Below are positions 8,061 to 16,802 of a DNA stretch of 64,000 nucleotides, one piece after another. The translations under genes were made by a program, and so were the position numbers. Position 1 is the stretch's first letter. The number at the start of each line of letters is the position of its first letter. The notes under the pieces are model-generated. The model did not search any database and had not been told where the DNA came from. It saw only the letters and a list, made by a program, of their open reading frames with translations. The DNA is from Flavobacterium soyae (lineage in GTDB: Bacteria > Bacteroidota > Bacteroidia > Flavobacteriales > Flavobacteriaceae), in assembly GCF_021245985.1 (NCBI RefSeq), contig NZ_JAJQXA010000002.1, positions 102,668 to 166,667 on the forward strand. Direction: 5' to 3'.

Positions 8061-8131
8061 TCATTTTGTTAATTTTTACCAATAAAATTCAAAATTTTTA
8101 TAATTTTAAATTCATTAAAAAAGAAGAAAAC

Positions 8132-8485
8132 ATGAATAATAATGCTAGAGTGTTTCAATATTCATTCGCAAGTATTTATCGATTATACAAGGAAAAAGTA
8201 GAGAAGAAGGGACGTACGGCAGAAGAAGTAGATACTGTTATACTCTGGCTTACGGGTTATAACGATAAACAATTTAGAGATCAGATTGAAAAGAAGGCTG
8301 ATTTGCAGGCATTTTTTGCAGAAGCACCAAACCTGAACCCAAATGCATCTAAAATTACAGGCGTAATCTGCGGTTACCGAATTGAAGATATAGAAGATCC
8401 GTTAATGCAAAAGATTCGCTATATGGATAAATTAGTAGATGAATTGGCGAAAGGAAAGAAAATGGAAAAAATCCTAAGGGAATAG
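8132..8485 (+). CDS. DUF2200 family protein
   Basis: A 117-residue cytoplasmic protein starting at the ATG at 8132 (MNNNARVFQYSFASIYRLY); the in-frame extension upstream is AT-rich and non-conserved. The pattern VFQYSFASIYRLYKEKVEKKG, the TVILWLTGY segment and the C-terminal ITGVICGYRIEDIEDPLMQKIRYMDKL are the hallmarks of DUF2200. Function is not established. It stands alone, with a strong rho-independent terminator a few bases after the stop codon. Confidence 0.88.
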   Translation: MNNNARVFQYSFASIYRLYKEKVEKKGRTAEEVDTVILWLTGYNDKQFRDQIEKKADLQAFFAEAPNLNPNASKITGVICGYRIEDIEDPLMQKIRYMDKLVDELAKGKKMEKILRE

Positions 8486-8490
8486 AATAA

Positions 8491-8522
8491 AAAAGTCGTT
8501 TTAGAATTAAAACGACTTTTTT
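8491..8522. terminator. Rho-independent terminator after the DUF2200 gene
   Basis: AAAAGTCGTTTTA and its complement form a 12-13-bp stem around a small loop, followed by a T run on the plus strand. The A run before it makes it usable from the minus side too, although no gene reads in from there. Confidence 0.85.
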
Positions 8523-8574
8523 ATTTAAAATCAACATTTGGAATTTGTATTTTTAAAATTGGAATTTAAACCTT

Positions 8575-10923
8575 TTACATTCCGTCAGGCAATCTATCTG
8601 CTTCATTTTTACTTCTGTTAAAACGATAAATAACATTAAGGTTGATGTATCTTCCTTGCGATCTGGCTTCAGATTCTAAATAGTAATATTGAGTTGTAAT
8701 TTTTTCTGTCGTAATCTGTGAGTTGAATAAATTATTTACGTTTAAAGTTACCGACATTTTGTCTCCAATAAAATCCTTGCTCAAGCCTAAATTTGCACTA
8801 TACTGGGCTTCTGTAAGCGATTGAACTCCCTGATTTTTTCCTCGGTATCTAAAACTGAATTCTCCTGAAATAATTTTAGGAAACTTAACAACAGATCTAA
8901 AATTAGACAGCCAGGTTTGATCTTCGGCACTATAATTTACGTTTTCAAAAGTTCCCTGCTGTTTGAATTTGTAATAATTAAAATCTAAAGCCAGCCTAAG
9001 CCATTTTGTTGGATTATAAGTTGTTGAAACTTCTGCACCGTAACGATCTTCAGTATCAAGGTTTACAGGCGTGCTTACAAAATAATTTTCATCTGTACGT
9101 TTTACTATATACTCAAAATAATTGGTGGTATGCTGATAATAAAGAGACGGATTAATACTTAGTTTTCCTGGTTTTGCCAATAATGTCAACTCAAAAGAAT
9201 TAGTAAACATTGGGTTCAAATCTGGATTTCCTACTGTTAGGTTTCTTAAATCTGAAACTCCCGAAAACGGATTTAACTGCCAGAATCTCGGTCTGTTTAT
9301 TCGTTTACTGTAACTCAATTGTAAATCTGTTTTTTCGGTTAAATTATATACAAAATGCAGTGTAGGGAAGAGGTTAATGTAATTTTTAGAGTTATTAAAA
9401 GTATTTTTTGTATCGGCAATTTTTATATCTGACAGTTCAGAACGCAGACCTAACTGGTAATTAAACTTTTTATATTTGCTTGAAAACTGAAAATAAGCGC
9501 TGTACAAATTTTCATCGTATTTTAATTTATTAGTAAATTGTTCCTGCAGTACATTGTCCAGAATAGTGTGATAATCACTTCTTAGTGCGCGAAGATCGCT
9601 TCTAATTCCCATTTCAATTTTAGAATTTTCAGAAATTGGGTCTACAAAATCTGATTTTATAAAAATATCATTACTGCTTTCTATATCTCTCGAATACAAA
9701 TTAGAAACCGAGGCGTTAAAAGGATACGTTTTTTGCTGCGTAATATATTGGTTTTCATCATCATTCCAAAAATCATATTGTAAACTTGTTGTCCATTTTT
9801 TATCTTTTTTGTCAAATATTTTTACATAATTTAATTCTAATGCGTTGTAAATTTGAGGTTCTTTATACTTTTCAGATCTCGAAATAATACTGTCAGTAAC
9901 ATTATTCGCATCTGCATAATTGTAATTGTAATGCATTTTGTTGTTATTATTGTTCTTACTGCGGTAATAACTTCCTGTTAATGTATTTTTTGAATTGATA
10001 TAATAATCCCCGCCAACATACATATTATAGATGCCAATACTTCGTTTCATATCATCATACTGGTTTAAAATTGTCGTTGTACCATTATCTGTATTAGTCT
10101 GAAACTGTTTGTTGTAACCATAAATATCTAAATAGCGGCAGCCCAAATTTCCAAAAAGATTTACCTTTTCTGTCTTATAACTCACATTAGCATTTAAGTT
10201 ATGTCTTGCAGGATTTCCAATTCCGGCCTGAAGCGAACCATTAAAGCCTTTCATTGTGTTCTTTTTCATAATAATATTAATGATTCCTGCACCGCCCTGC
10301 GCTTCATAAGCAGAAGAAGGATTGGTAATAACTTCTACTTTTTCAATATTTGCCGCCGATATTTGCGATAAACCATTATTTGCCGTCAGCATAGACGGTT
10401 TTCCATTTATTAATACCGTAACGCTGCTGTTTCCTCTAAGGCTTACAACTCCTGCAATATCTACATTTACTGAAGGAACATTATTTAAAATATCATTAGC
10501 AGATCCTCCGCTGGATAAAATATCTTTACCAACATTAAAGACTTTTTTGTCAATTTTCATTTCTACTGCTGATTTTTCGGCAATAACATTTACTTCGTTT
10601 AATTGATTTATACTCTCTTCTATAAGAATGTCTTTCATGACAATATCTTTATTCAATTGAATATTTTCGACCGTAAAAGATTTATACGACATATAAACGG
10701 CTTTAAGCTGATAATTTCCGGGATTGCTTTTTAAAATGTAATTTCCATCAGCGTCTGTAACGGCTTCTTTTTTATTTTCTACAGATGATAATAAAAGCGT
10801 TACATAAGGTAATGCCTGTTTGGTTTTAGAATCTACTATTTTTCCTTTAATAATAAATTGTGATGTTTGTGCTCCAGATGTAAATCCGAAAAGCAAAATG
10901 ATTAATAATGCAAACTGTTTCAT
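8575..10923 (-). CDS. TonB-dependent outer-membrane receptor (OMP_b-brl family)
   Basis: A 782-residue outer-membrane protein. A signal peptide (MKQFALLIILLFGFTSGAQT) is followed by a carboxypeptidase-regulatory-like Ig domain (residues about 22-105: IKGKIVDSKTKQALPYVTL), a plug domain (about 130-220, with DILNNVPSVNVDIAGVVSLR and VEVITNPSSAYEAQGGAGII) and a beta-barrel ending in YRFNRSKNEADRLPDGM. It lacks a SusD partner, so it belongs to the solitary receptors often linked to peptide, metal or siderophore uptake. It is divergent from the LytS/LytTR pair, which may control it. The substrate is unknown. Confidence 0.9.
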   Translation of the reverse strand: MKQFALLIILLFGFTSGAQTSQFIIKGKIVDSKTKQALPYVTLLLSSVENKKEAVTDADGNYILKSNPGNYQLKAVYMSYKSFTVENIQLNKDIVMKDILIEESINQLNEVNVIAEKSAVEMKIDKKVFNVGKDILSSGGSANDILNNVPSVNVDIAGVVSLRGNSSVTVLINGKPSMLTANNGLSQISAANIEKVEVITNPSSAYEAQGGAGIINIIMKKNTMKGFNGSLQAGIGNPARHNLNANVSYKTEKVNLFGNLGCRYLDIYGYNKQFQTNTDNGTTTILNQYDDMKRSIGIYNMYVGGDYYINSKNTLTGSYYRSKNNNNNKMHYNYNYADANNVTDSIISRSEKYKEPQIYNALELNYVKIFDKKDKKWTTSLQYDFWNDDENQYITQQKTYPFNASVSNLYSRDIESSNDIFIKSDFVDPISENSKIEMGIRSDLRALRSDYHTILDNVLQEQFTNKLKYDENLYSAYFQFSSKYKKFNYQLGLRSELSDIKIADTKNTFNNSKNYINLFPTLHFVYNLTEKTDLQLSYSKRINRPRFWQLNPFSGVSDLRNLTVGNPDLNPMFTNSFELTLLAKPGKLSINPSLYYQHTTNYFEYIVKRTDENYFVSTPVNLDTEDRYGAEVSTTYNPTKWLRLALDFNYYKFKQQGTFENVNYSAEDQTWLSNFRSVVKFPKIISGEFSFRYRGKNQGVQSLTEAQYSANLGLSKDFIGDKMSVTLNVNNLFNSQITTEKITTQYYYLESEARSQGRYINLNVIYRFNRSKNEADRLPDGM

Positions 10924-11097
10924 TTTTTGATTGGTTTAGAATTTTAAGCAAAACTCCTTTTTAATTTCACTCAAAATTTACACACATGATATAAGGGCGA
11001 TTATTGCGTATAAACAATCAAATAGAAACCATAAATCGTGTTTATAGCCAATTTTTATATGTTTGTATCTTTTTTTTGCATGTTCATCGACAACTAT

Positions 11098-11126
11098 TTT
11101 GTCTTTCTAAATAAATGTTAACTTTG
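11098..11126 (+). promoter_or_regulatory. Promoter of the LytS/LytTR operon
   Basis: TTTG at 11098-11101 and TAACTTTG at 11119-11126 are 17 bp apart and match the Bacteroidota promoter consensus. Transcription would start near 11133, which places the long hairpin repeat at 11138-11242 entirely inside the 5' untranslated region. Confidence 0.55.
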
Positions 11127-11137
11127 GTTTTATTTAA

Positions 11138-11242
11138 AGCTGCTAAGGTTCTGAGATACTGAGATGCTAAGTTTTTTTAAAACAAAGTAATAGCAGTTTA
11201 AAAAAAATCTTAGCATCTCAGTATCTCAGAACCTTAGCAGCT
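11138..11242. repeat. Palindromic repeat, CTAAG/CTCAG family, perfect 34-bp arms
   Basis: Arms at 11138-11171 and 11209-11242 are perfect inverted complements with a 37-nt AT-rich loop. The arms are built from short near-repeats such as CTAAGGTTCTGAG and ATACTGAGATGCTAAG. The same family occurs at 21635-21747 and, in part, at 17680-17720. The right arm ends 16 bp before the kinase start codon. Confidence 0.9.
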
Positions 11243-11258
11243 CAGCAACTTAAAAACC

Positions 11259-12347
11259 ATGACACCATTCGAAAAAATTATAAATTTCTCTAAAGACCAC
11301 AGGATTAGTACCCATATCATTTTTTGGGTATTCATTTTTATTATGTTCTTTAGTAAAAACACTTCTTCTGATCCTGAAGAATTAAAGGTTGATATAGCAT
11401 ACACGCTGTATTACGAATTGTTTTCTATCATTGGGGCTTATTTTATGTCTTATAGAATTTTACCTCGTTTAATGGCACCACAAAAACATAATAGAGTTTG
11501 GGCAGAATTTATTCTGGGTAGTTATGTAATCTCTGTTACTGCCAGGATTTCAATGGTGTATGGCTTAGAGGGCTTTACACGAAAACGGCCTTTTAATCAG
11601 GAACCCATTGCTGAAATCCTGACCGATTTACCTACTTTATTTGGAGCTTATTTTTTGCACATACTTTCTTTGTCTATATTTTTTATTTTTATAAAATTGA
11701 TAAAAGACCAGTATGTCATTCAGAAAAGGTCTTTGCTGCTCGAAAAGCAAAAAGCAGAAACCGAATTAAAAATCTTAAAAGCACAATTGAATCCTCACTT
11801 TTTGTTTAATACACTCAATAATATTTATTCTCTTTCTATTGTAAATTCTCCAATAACCTCAAAATCAATTGCTGTCTTATCTGAAATATTAGATTGTATT
11901 TTATACCGCTGCAGTTCGACTTATGTTCCAATTTCTCAGGAAATTTCCTTGCTTGAAAATTATATTACACTCGAAAAACTGAGATATGATGAACATTTAA
12001 ACGTAGTATTTAATCATTCCATAGATCATAATAAATCTATTGCGCCTTTGATTTTGCTTTCTTTGGTCGAAAATGCTTTTAAACATGGAGCAGGAGAAGA
12101 CACGGGAAGTTCTCCAAACATTCAAATTGATTTGAAACTGCAAAACGATCATTTTGAGTTTAAGATTGTAAACTCCATAAACAAAATTGACAGCGAATCT
12201 GGAAATGGAAAAATTGGATTAAATAATATTATCCAGCAGCTTGATAAAATTTATCCGGAACATTATACTTTTGATGTTACTAAAACTGAGGAGGATTTTA
12301 CGGCTTATTTGCAGATTAATTTAGCAACCGAATATAATTTAGCTTAA
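11259..12347 (+). CDS. LytS/YehU-type sensor histidine kinase
   Basis: A 362-residue membrane kinase. Four hydrophobic segments occupy residues about 15-150 (e.g. ISTHIIFWVFIFIMFF and YFLHILSLSIFFIFIKLI). A short coiled region (LLLEKQKAETELKILKAQ) leads into the His_kinase domain, where the phosphoacceptor lies in LNPHFLFNTLNNIYSLS, and the ATP-binding N box is LVENAFKHG with GKIGLNNI as the glycine box. The stop codon is separated from the response-regulator start by one base, so they form one operon. The small sensor region suggests detection within the membrane; the signal is unknown. Confidence 0.92.
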   Translation: MTPFEKIINFSKDHRISTHIIFWVFIFIMFFSKNTSSDPEELKVDIAYTLYYELFSIIGAYFMSYRILPRLMAPQKHNRVWAEFILGSYVISVTARISMVYGLEGFTRKRPFNQEPIAEILTDLPTLFGAYFLHILSLSIFFIFIKLIKDQYVIQKRSLLLEKQKAETELKILKAQLNPHFLFNTLNNIYSLSIVNSPITSKSIAVLSEILDCILYRCSSTYVPISQEISLLENYITLEKLRYDEHLNVVFNHSIDHNKSIAPLILLSLVENAFKHGAGEDTGSSPNIQIDLKLQNDHFEFKIVNSINKIDSESGNGKIGLNNIIQQLDKIYPEHYTFDVTKTEEDFTAYLQINLATEYNLA

Positions 12348-12348
12348 A

Positions 12349-13053
12349 ATGAAAATAAAGTGTTTATTAGTCGATGACGAGCCTTTAGCAATCAGCTTAT
12401 TGCAGAACCATATCAGCAAATTAGATTATTTTGAAGTCGTGGGTACTTGTCCAAACGCTTTAAAAGCCGCCGACGTTTTGCGTACAACTGCTGTAGATTT
12501 AATGTTTTTAGATATTAAAATGCCGCAGATTACGGGAATCGATTTTTTAAAAACATTAAAGAATCCGCCGGCTGTTATTTTTACTACCGCTTATCGTGAA
12601 TATGCCTTAGAAAGTTATGAACTTGATATTGTAGATTATCTTTTAAAACCAGTTACTTTTGATCGTTTCTTTAAAGCGGCAGATCGTTATTTAAGAATCA
12701 GCGGGCCGGTAAACAGCAAGATAATTACACCTTCGCAGGAAGATTATATTTACATTAAAAACGGGCCAAAATTCAATAAAATAAACGTCGATACTATTTT
12801 GTACATAGAAAGTGTCAAAGATTATATTATTGTGCATCAAAAAGAAGGAGTAAAATTAAATGCCAAATATAAAATTAGTGATATTGAAATAGAACTGCAG
12901 GATAAAAGCTTTTTAAGAATTCATCGCTCTTTTATTATTAATCTAAAAAATATCACAGCATTTACCGCTTACGATGTCGAAATTGGAAATATTGAGATTC
13001 CAATAGGTGCAAGCTATAAAGAGTATGTTTTTAAAATTTTAAAGAATTCATAG
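12349..13053 (+). CDS. LytTR-family response regulator
   Basis: A 234-residue regulator. Residues 1-120 are a receiver domain: acidic pocket in LVDDEP, phosphoacceptor Asp in LMFLDIKMP, Thr in IFTTAYREYALES and Lys in YLLKP. Residues about 135-232 are a LytTR DNA-binding domain (YIKNGPKFNKI, ILYIESVKDYIIVH, FLRIHRSFIINLKNI). It is paired with the preceding kinase. LytTR proteins bind direct repeats in promoters, and the divergent TonB receptor gene is a plausible target. A good terminator follows. Confidence 0.93.
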   Translation: MKIKCLLVDDEPLAISLLQNHISKLDYFEVVGTCPNALKAADVLRTTAVDLMFLDIKMPQITGIDFLKTLKNPPAVIFTTAYREYALESYELDIVDYLLKPVTFDRFFKAADRYLRISGPVNSKIITPSQEDYIYIKNGPKFNKINVDTILYIESVKDYIIVHQKEGVKLNAKYKISDIEIELQDKSFLRIHRSFIINLKNITAFTAYDVEIGNIEIPIGASYKEYVFKILKNS

Positions 13054-13058
13054 AAAAT

Positions 13059-13093
13059 AAAAACTCCTTAAAAGAATAATTTAAGGAGTTTTT
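13059..13093. terminator. Terminator after the LytTR operon
   Basis: AAAACTCCTTAAA pairs with TTTAAGGAGTTTTT around a 7-base loop and ends in a T run; it starts six bases after the stop codon. Confidence 0.85.
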
Positions 13094-13130
13094 AGTCTTG
13101 TTTTTAATGGTTAGACCAGGATAGCAAAGC

Positions 13131-13499
13131 TTATATTTTCTTGAGCGTAATTTTCATCTCTTTACTGTCCAAAATTAATTCATCACTTGTAATAGTACTT
13201 TCGCAAGGATACGGGGTTCCAACTTCATCTTTAATTACTAAATTTTTTCCCCCTTTTGTCAATGCATAAGTACCATTTGTTATTTCTCGTGTTAGAAATC
13301 CGGTAACATGCCCATCTTTTGTAAATGTTAAGGTTCCATCTGTTAAAATTACAGTTTTTAAAGAATCCGAAATAGGAATTTTCGGTTCTACCGCTGTTAT
13401 TTTCCAAGAGTTTACCAATTTATTTCTACCCTTAGAACATGAAATCATTAATACTGCAGCCAATGCAAGTGTGAAGATAAATAATTTAGAATTTTTCAT
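13131..13499 (-). CDS. Lipocalin-like lipoprotein (122 aa)
   Basis: The N-terminus MKNSKLFIFTLALAAVLMISCSKG is a lipoprotein signal with a lipobox ending at Cys21. The remaining hundred residues (LVNSWKITAVEPK, GTLTFTKDGHVTGFL, TNGTYALTKGGKNLVIKD, ITSDELILDSKEMKITLKK) have the repeated strand pattern of small Bacteroidota lipocalin-like domains that open with a W-x-I/L-T motif. Probably anchored to the outer membrane facing the periplasm. Ligand unknown. The gene stands alone. Confidence 0.78.
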   Translation of the reverse strand: MKNSKLFIFTLALAAVLMISCSKGRNKLVNSWKITAVEPKIPISDSLKTVILTDGTLTFTKDGHVTGFLTREITNGTYALTKGGKNLVIKDEVGTPYPCESTITSDELILDSKEMKITLKKI

Positions 13500-13640
13500 G
13501 ATTTTGTGATTAAAAATTAGAAATGAAAAGTTACAAAAAAAAAAAGTAATTCTAACATTATAGTCACAGAAAGTGAATTTATGATATCTGATTTCTAATA
13601 TTTTAAACTAAATAAGAAAAGATTAAAGAACTTTGATAAA

Positions 13641-14582
13641 TTAATTTAAAGTCAAAGCACCCAGAATTTCTTCATACATAAAGGGTCCTCCGGGATAAGT
13701 TGCTGTATAATCCAGGTTCATCCAGACCTGACCACGTTCGTCAATATGGTAATGCAGATTTTTGCCGTAACTTTCTCTTTGAAAAAGTACGTTTTTAATT
13801 AAATAATTAACTTTTTCCAGATCAATCATAGAACCAATTAATATTTCGGGATAAATATGGCCTTTTGTATGAATAAGTCTTGGAGTTCCGCCAATAGACC
13901 GAATTGCCGCCGCCATTAAAATAGAATGATCGTCGCAGTCTCCTGAAAAATATTCTAATGACTCGCTGGCCGTAGCAATATAATCGCCTTCTTTAGGGTC
14001 ATTGACATAATTCCAGCGGCTGTTTATTTCTTTAAAAACAGCAAAACACTGAATAATTGTCCTGTAATCAGAATAGCCTTTAATGCCTTTAAAATGCTTT
14101 GTAGTGGCCATAATGGCAAAATTTCGAACTTTCGGATTTTGATATTCGATGGCGCTTAGAATTTTTGATTTATTGGGAAACGGAAGCAGTTTTGCCACAA
14201 TTATATCCTGCGGATACGGATTGTCTGACATGGTATAAATCATCGAATTATAATCTTCAGAAATCTCGCTGAAACCATAATTTCCAATAACCGATCCGTA
14301 AAATAAAATCAATAAATAAACCGCTACACATAAAATTATTATGGTTCGCAGATACATCAGCAGAAAGAAAACAGCGGCAAAAACAAAAATGAATATAAAA
14401 ACACGATCCAGATTAAAGGCCCACTCTAAATCAATAAGGTTTTGATGCAGAATGATAAATATTGGAATGGTAATAAAAAGACTCAACACAGAAATAATAA
14501 TCCTATCCCAAGGCGATTTCACCTGTAATTTAGATTTTAATTGCGGAAGGTCAATTTTAGGGAAATTTATCATAAGAATCAA
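13641..14582 (-). CDS. Membrane-anchored transglutaminase-like cysteine protease
   Basis: A 313-residue protein. Three hydrophobic segments (residues about 28-47, 61-78 and 80-98) precede a transglutaminase-like domain with a likely catalytic triad: Cys216 in SGDCDDHSILM, His242 in HTKGHIYPE and Asp291 in MNLDYTATYPGGPF. The family includes proteases, amidases and peptide cross-linkers; direction and substrate are unknown. It is the last gene of a minus-strand series and begins 11 bp after the stop codon of the periplasmic-binding-like gene, so co-transcription is likely. A second ATG (codon 4) is also possible. Confidence 0.85.
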   Translation of the reverse strand: MILMINFPKIDLPQLKSKLQVKSPWDRIIISVLSLFITIPIFIILHQNLIDLEWAFNLDRVFIFIFVFAAVFFLLMYLRTIIILCVAVYLLILFYGSVIGNYGFSEISEDYNSMIYTMSDNPYPQDIIVAKLLPFPNKSKILSAIEYQNPKVRNFAIMATTKHFKGIKGYSDYRTIIQCFAVFKEINSRWNYVNDPKEGDYIATASESLEYFSGDCDDHSILMAAAIRSIGGTPRLIHTKGHIYPEILIGSMIDLEKVNYLIKNVLFQRESYGKNLHYHIDERGQVWMNLDYTATYPGGPFMYEEILGALTLN

Positions 14583-14593
14583 AAAAGCAGTTT

Positions 14594-15445
14594 TTACAGC
14601 GCTTTCACCGTTTCAACAAAAGTACTTTTTTTATCAATAATTCCCAGATCAAATAATTGATTTTGAATTTTGATAAATGCTTTTTCACTTAAATGTTTTT
14701 GTGACCATTGTGTTAGTTTCAGCCATTCCTGAATGTCCTCAGCTTTTTGATTAAATAACTCGGCCAAAGTCTTGTCGATATCAGGAATCTGTGCAAAATC
14801 ATGCGTAGTTTTATTGATAATTTCCAATACTTTTTCAACCGTTTTTGGGTTCTTTTTTAAGAATTCATCACGAACCGCTATAACAAACGAAGGCCATGGA
14901 GTAGGGCAGTCGCCAACACGCCTGAAAATTCCCTGGTCAACAAGAGGTTTTGTCATAAAACGTTCCCACATAAAATAATCTGCAGTTCCGTTTGTCAGGG
15001 CTTCAACAGCACCGTCGATAGTGTTTATAATTTCAAATTGCAGATTATCACTGTTCCAGCCTTGTTCACTTGCATTTACATAAGCCATTAATTGTGAGCC
15101 CGAACCTATTCTTGAAATCGCTATTTTCTTGTTTTCTAAATCTTTTACAGTCTCGAAACCTGATTTTGCTGCTACGTGAATTCCCCAAATTAATGGTGAC
15201 TGCACATAAATCTGCACAATTTTGCTCGGATTTCCTGCTGTTATATCTTTTACAATTCCTTCTGTTAAAATAACGGCCATATCAGCTTCGTCGTCACGCA
15301 GCATCTGACACATTTTTCCGGTACCCTCAGGAACATTTTTCCATTGTAAATCGATATTTTCTGCTTCAAATTCGCCATTTTCAATGCATAAATGCCATGG
15401 CAGATTGAAGTGTTCAGGAACACCTGCAATTTTTACAGTTTTCAT
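14594..15445 (-). CDS. Periplasmic-binding-protein-like (NMT1/SsuA fold) protein without signal peptide
   Basis: A 283-residue protein with the fold of aliphatic sulfonate/thiamine-precursor binding proteins: KIAGVPEHFNLPWHLCIENG opens the first lobe, MLRDDEADMAVILTEGIVKDI and KIAISRIGSGSQLMAYVN follow, and DGAVEALTNGTADYFMWERF closes the cleft. It starts directly at MKTVKIAG with no signal peptide or lipobox, and no ABC permease or ATPase gene lies nearby. It may therefore act in the cytoplasm, either as a ligand-binding sensor or as a THI5-like enzyme; the latter would need an active-site His and Cys-rich motif that I do not see. It is followed 11 bp later by the transglutaminase gene. Confidence 0.8.
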   Translation of the reverse strand: MKTVKIAGVPEHFNLPWHLCIENGEFEAENIDLQWKNVPEGTGKMCQMLRDDEADMAVILTEGIVKDITAGNPSKIVQIYVQSPLIWGIHVAAKSGFETVKDLENKKIAISRIGSGSQLMAYVNASEQGWNSDNLQFEIINTIDGAVEALTNGTADYFMWERFMTKPLVDQGIFRRVGDCPTPWPSFVIAVRDEFLKKNPKTVEKVLEIINKTTHDFAQIPDIDKTLAELFNQKAEDIQEWLKLTQWSQKHLSEKAFIKIQNQLFDLGIIDKKSTFVETVKAL

Positions 15446-15492
15446 TATAGTTTAAGTTTAAGTTTGGTATGCGTATTCTTAAGTATGTAAGT

Positions 15493-15966
15493 TTAGTTTT
15501 TTAGTAAATCGGCCCGGTGTTTATCTGAAAGGCAAGGTTCTGCATATTGAATAATTTCCTGAGACTCGTATTCGTTTAAAACACTTCTCACGATCGAATA
15601 ATCGACATCACGAACTACTTCGACAGAAATAAAATTATCGTTCAGGCCTTCTGACAAACAGTTTATTGCCCTTAGTTTTTCTCTGATAATTTCCTTGTCA
15701 AATCCTTTTTCTAAAATTATAACCTGAACAATCGAATTTCCTGAATTTTCTATAGTTTCTCTATAAACCAGATGTTTTTCATTTTCATCAAATTCAGCAT
15801 AAAATAAATCATCCGTAGCAATTAAAGGGCCAAAAAATGGAATATTATCCAGCTTAAAAAGCCCTTTATCTAAATCTATAATTTCAGCCCACATAGTTTC
15901 TGAAACCGTATCTTCTAAATAATCGCTGTAATATTTAAATAATATTTTTTTATGTGTTTCCTGCAT
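15493..15966 (-). CDS. DUF4265-like protein
   Basis: A 157-residue cytoplasmic protein. The segment MWAEIIDLDKGLFKLDNIPF (residues about 25-44), followed by GPLIATDDLFYAEFDENEKHLVYRETIENSG, matches the start of DUF4265, whose members open with a Trp plus a LDNIPF motif. No activity is known for the family. Its ATG overlaps the stop codon of the upstream VOC gene (TAATG), so the two are translationally coupled. Confidence 0.75.
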   Translation of the reverse strand: MQETHKKILFKYYSDYLEDTVSETMWAEIIDLDKGLFKLDNIPFFGPLIATDDLFYAEFDENEKHLVYRETIENSGNSIVQVIILEKGFDKEIIREKLRAINCLSEGLNDNFISVEVVRDVDYSIVRSVLNEYESQEIIQYAEPCLSDKHRADLLKN

Positions 15967-16358
15967 TATTCTATTTCGTTTATTATGGCTTTTAAGGATG
16001 ATATAACTATGCGGTAACCATCAGGGTCCTGAATCATTTTTCCGTTTTCGTTCCAGAAAGGATTAGTTGCAGTTATCGTTGCAATATTATGGCGTATAAG
16101 TTTATGAATTAATTCATTATAATCTGAAATTGTTTTAGGATAAAGTATAATTACATCGTCTTCATCAAAAGAATGATTGGCTTCTGTATGAGACTGTGTA
16201 AATTCAAAGTGCCAGTCTAAACCCGATTTGCCAATAAAAATACCGTCATAATTATTATGATTCTGAAAATCTCCTAATCGTTCAAAACCCAAAACATTGA
16301 CATAAAAATTTTCAATTTTTTCTAGGTCATTGGTATGTCTGGCTACTCTTAAAAACAT
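15966..16358 (-). CDS. VOC family protein
   Basis: A 130-residue glyoxalase-fold protein: FLRVARHTNDLEKIENFYVN then VLGFERLGDFQNHNNYDGIF in the first module, and FWNENGKMIQDPDGYRIVIS in the second, where the Asp-Pro-Asp-Gly-Tyr turn is characteristic. It shares a TAATG junction with the DUF4265 gene downstream and lies 3 bp after the DinB-like gene, so it is part of a tightly packed operon. Substrate unknown. Confidence 0.88.
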   Translation of the reverse strand: MFLRVARHTNDLEKIENFYVNVLGFERLGDFQNHNNYDGIFIGKSGLDWHFEFTQSHTEANHSFDEDDVIILYPKTISDYNELIHKLIRHNIATITATNPFWNENGKMIQDPDGYRIVISSLKAIINEIE

Positions 16359-16361
16359 AAT

Positions 16362-16802
16362 CTAAGATTTTATCTGATTGATATGATGTTCTAAATGTTC
16401 TACATAATCAGTCATGAGAAACCTTAGATCGATTACAGATTCATCACTCAAAATAATTTTATAATCTAAGGCTTTTTCATCAACAGATTTAATTAATCTC
16501 ACAATCTGCTTGTTTAATACAAACCATAATTGCAGGAGCTCATCAGGATCCATTGTTTGATACTGATTTAAATTTACTAAATCTATTTGATTATACGGTC
16601 GATGCTGGTAAGGTTTTGCTGCATAATTAATTTCTGTAAAACGAACCAAATTATGAATAGCAGAATCTGTTAAATGACCTAAAATTTCTTTTTTAGACCA
16701 CTTTCCAGGTATTTTGGCTTCTAAAGCTTCATTACTTAACGTTGAGAAATGATTAACATTTTCGTTCAGTAATTTTTCAAATTTAAGAATAGCCGTTTGC
16801 AT
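16362..16802 (-). CDS. DinB/YfiT-superfamily protein
   Basis: A 146-residue four-helix-bundle protein. The signature is the IPGKWSKKEILGHLTDSAIHN segment (residues about 31-51) giving the first His, and the C-terminal DYVEHLEHHINQI, which supplies the other metal-ligand histidines of the DinB fold. Many relatives use the divalent metal for bacillithiol-dependent transfer or hydrolysis; here the reaction is unknown. Its ATG overlaps the stop of the nucleoside phosphorylase gene (TAATG). Confidence 0.85.
   Translation of the reverse strand: MQTAILKFEKLLNENVNHFSTLSNEALEAKIPGKWSKKEILGHLTDSAIHNLVRFTEINYAAKPYQHRPYNQIDLVNLNQYQTMDPDELLQLWFVLNKQIVRLIKSVDEKALDYKIILSDESVIDLRFLMTDYVEHLEHHINQIKS

Noticed and set aside
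10322..10606. Plus-strand 94-codon frame within the TonB receptor gene
   Set aside because: Shadow of the receptor's plug domain on the opposite strand.
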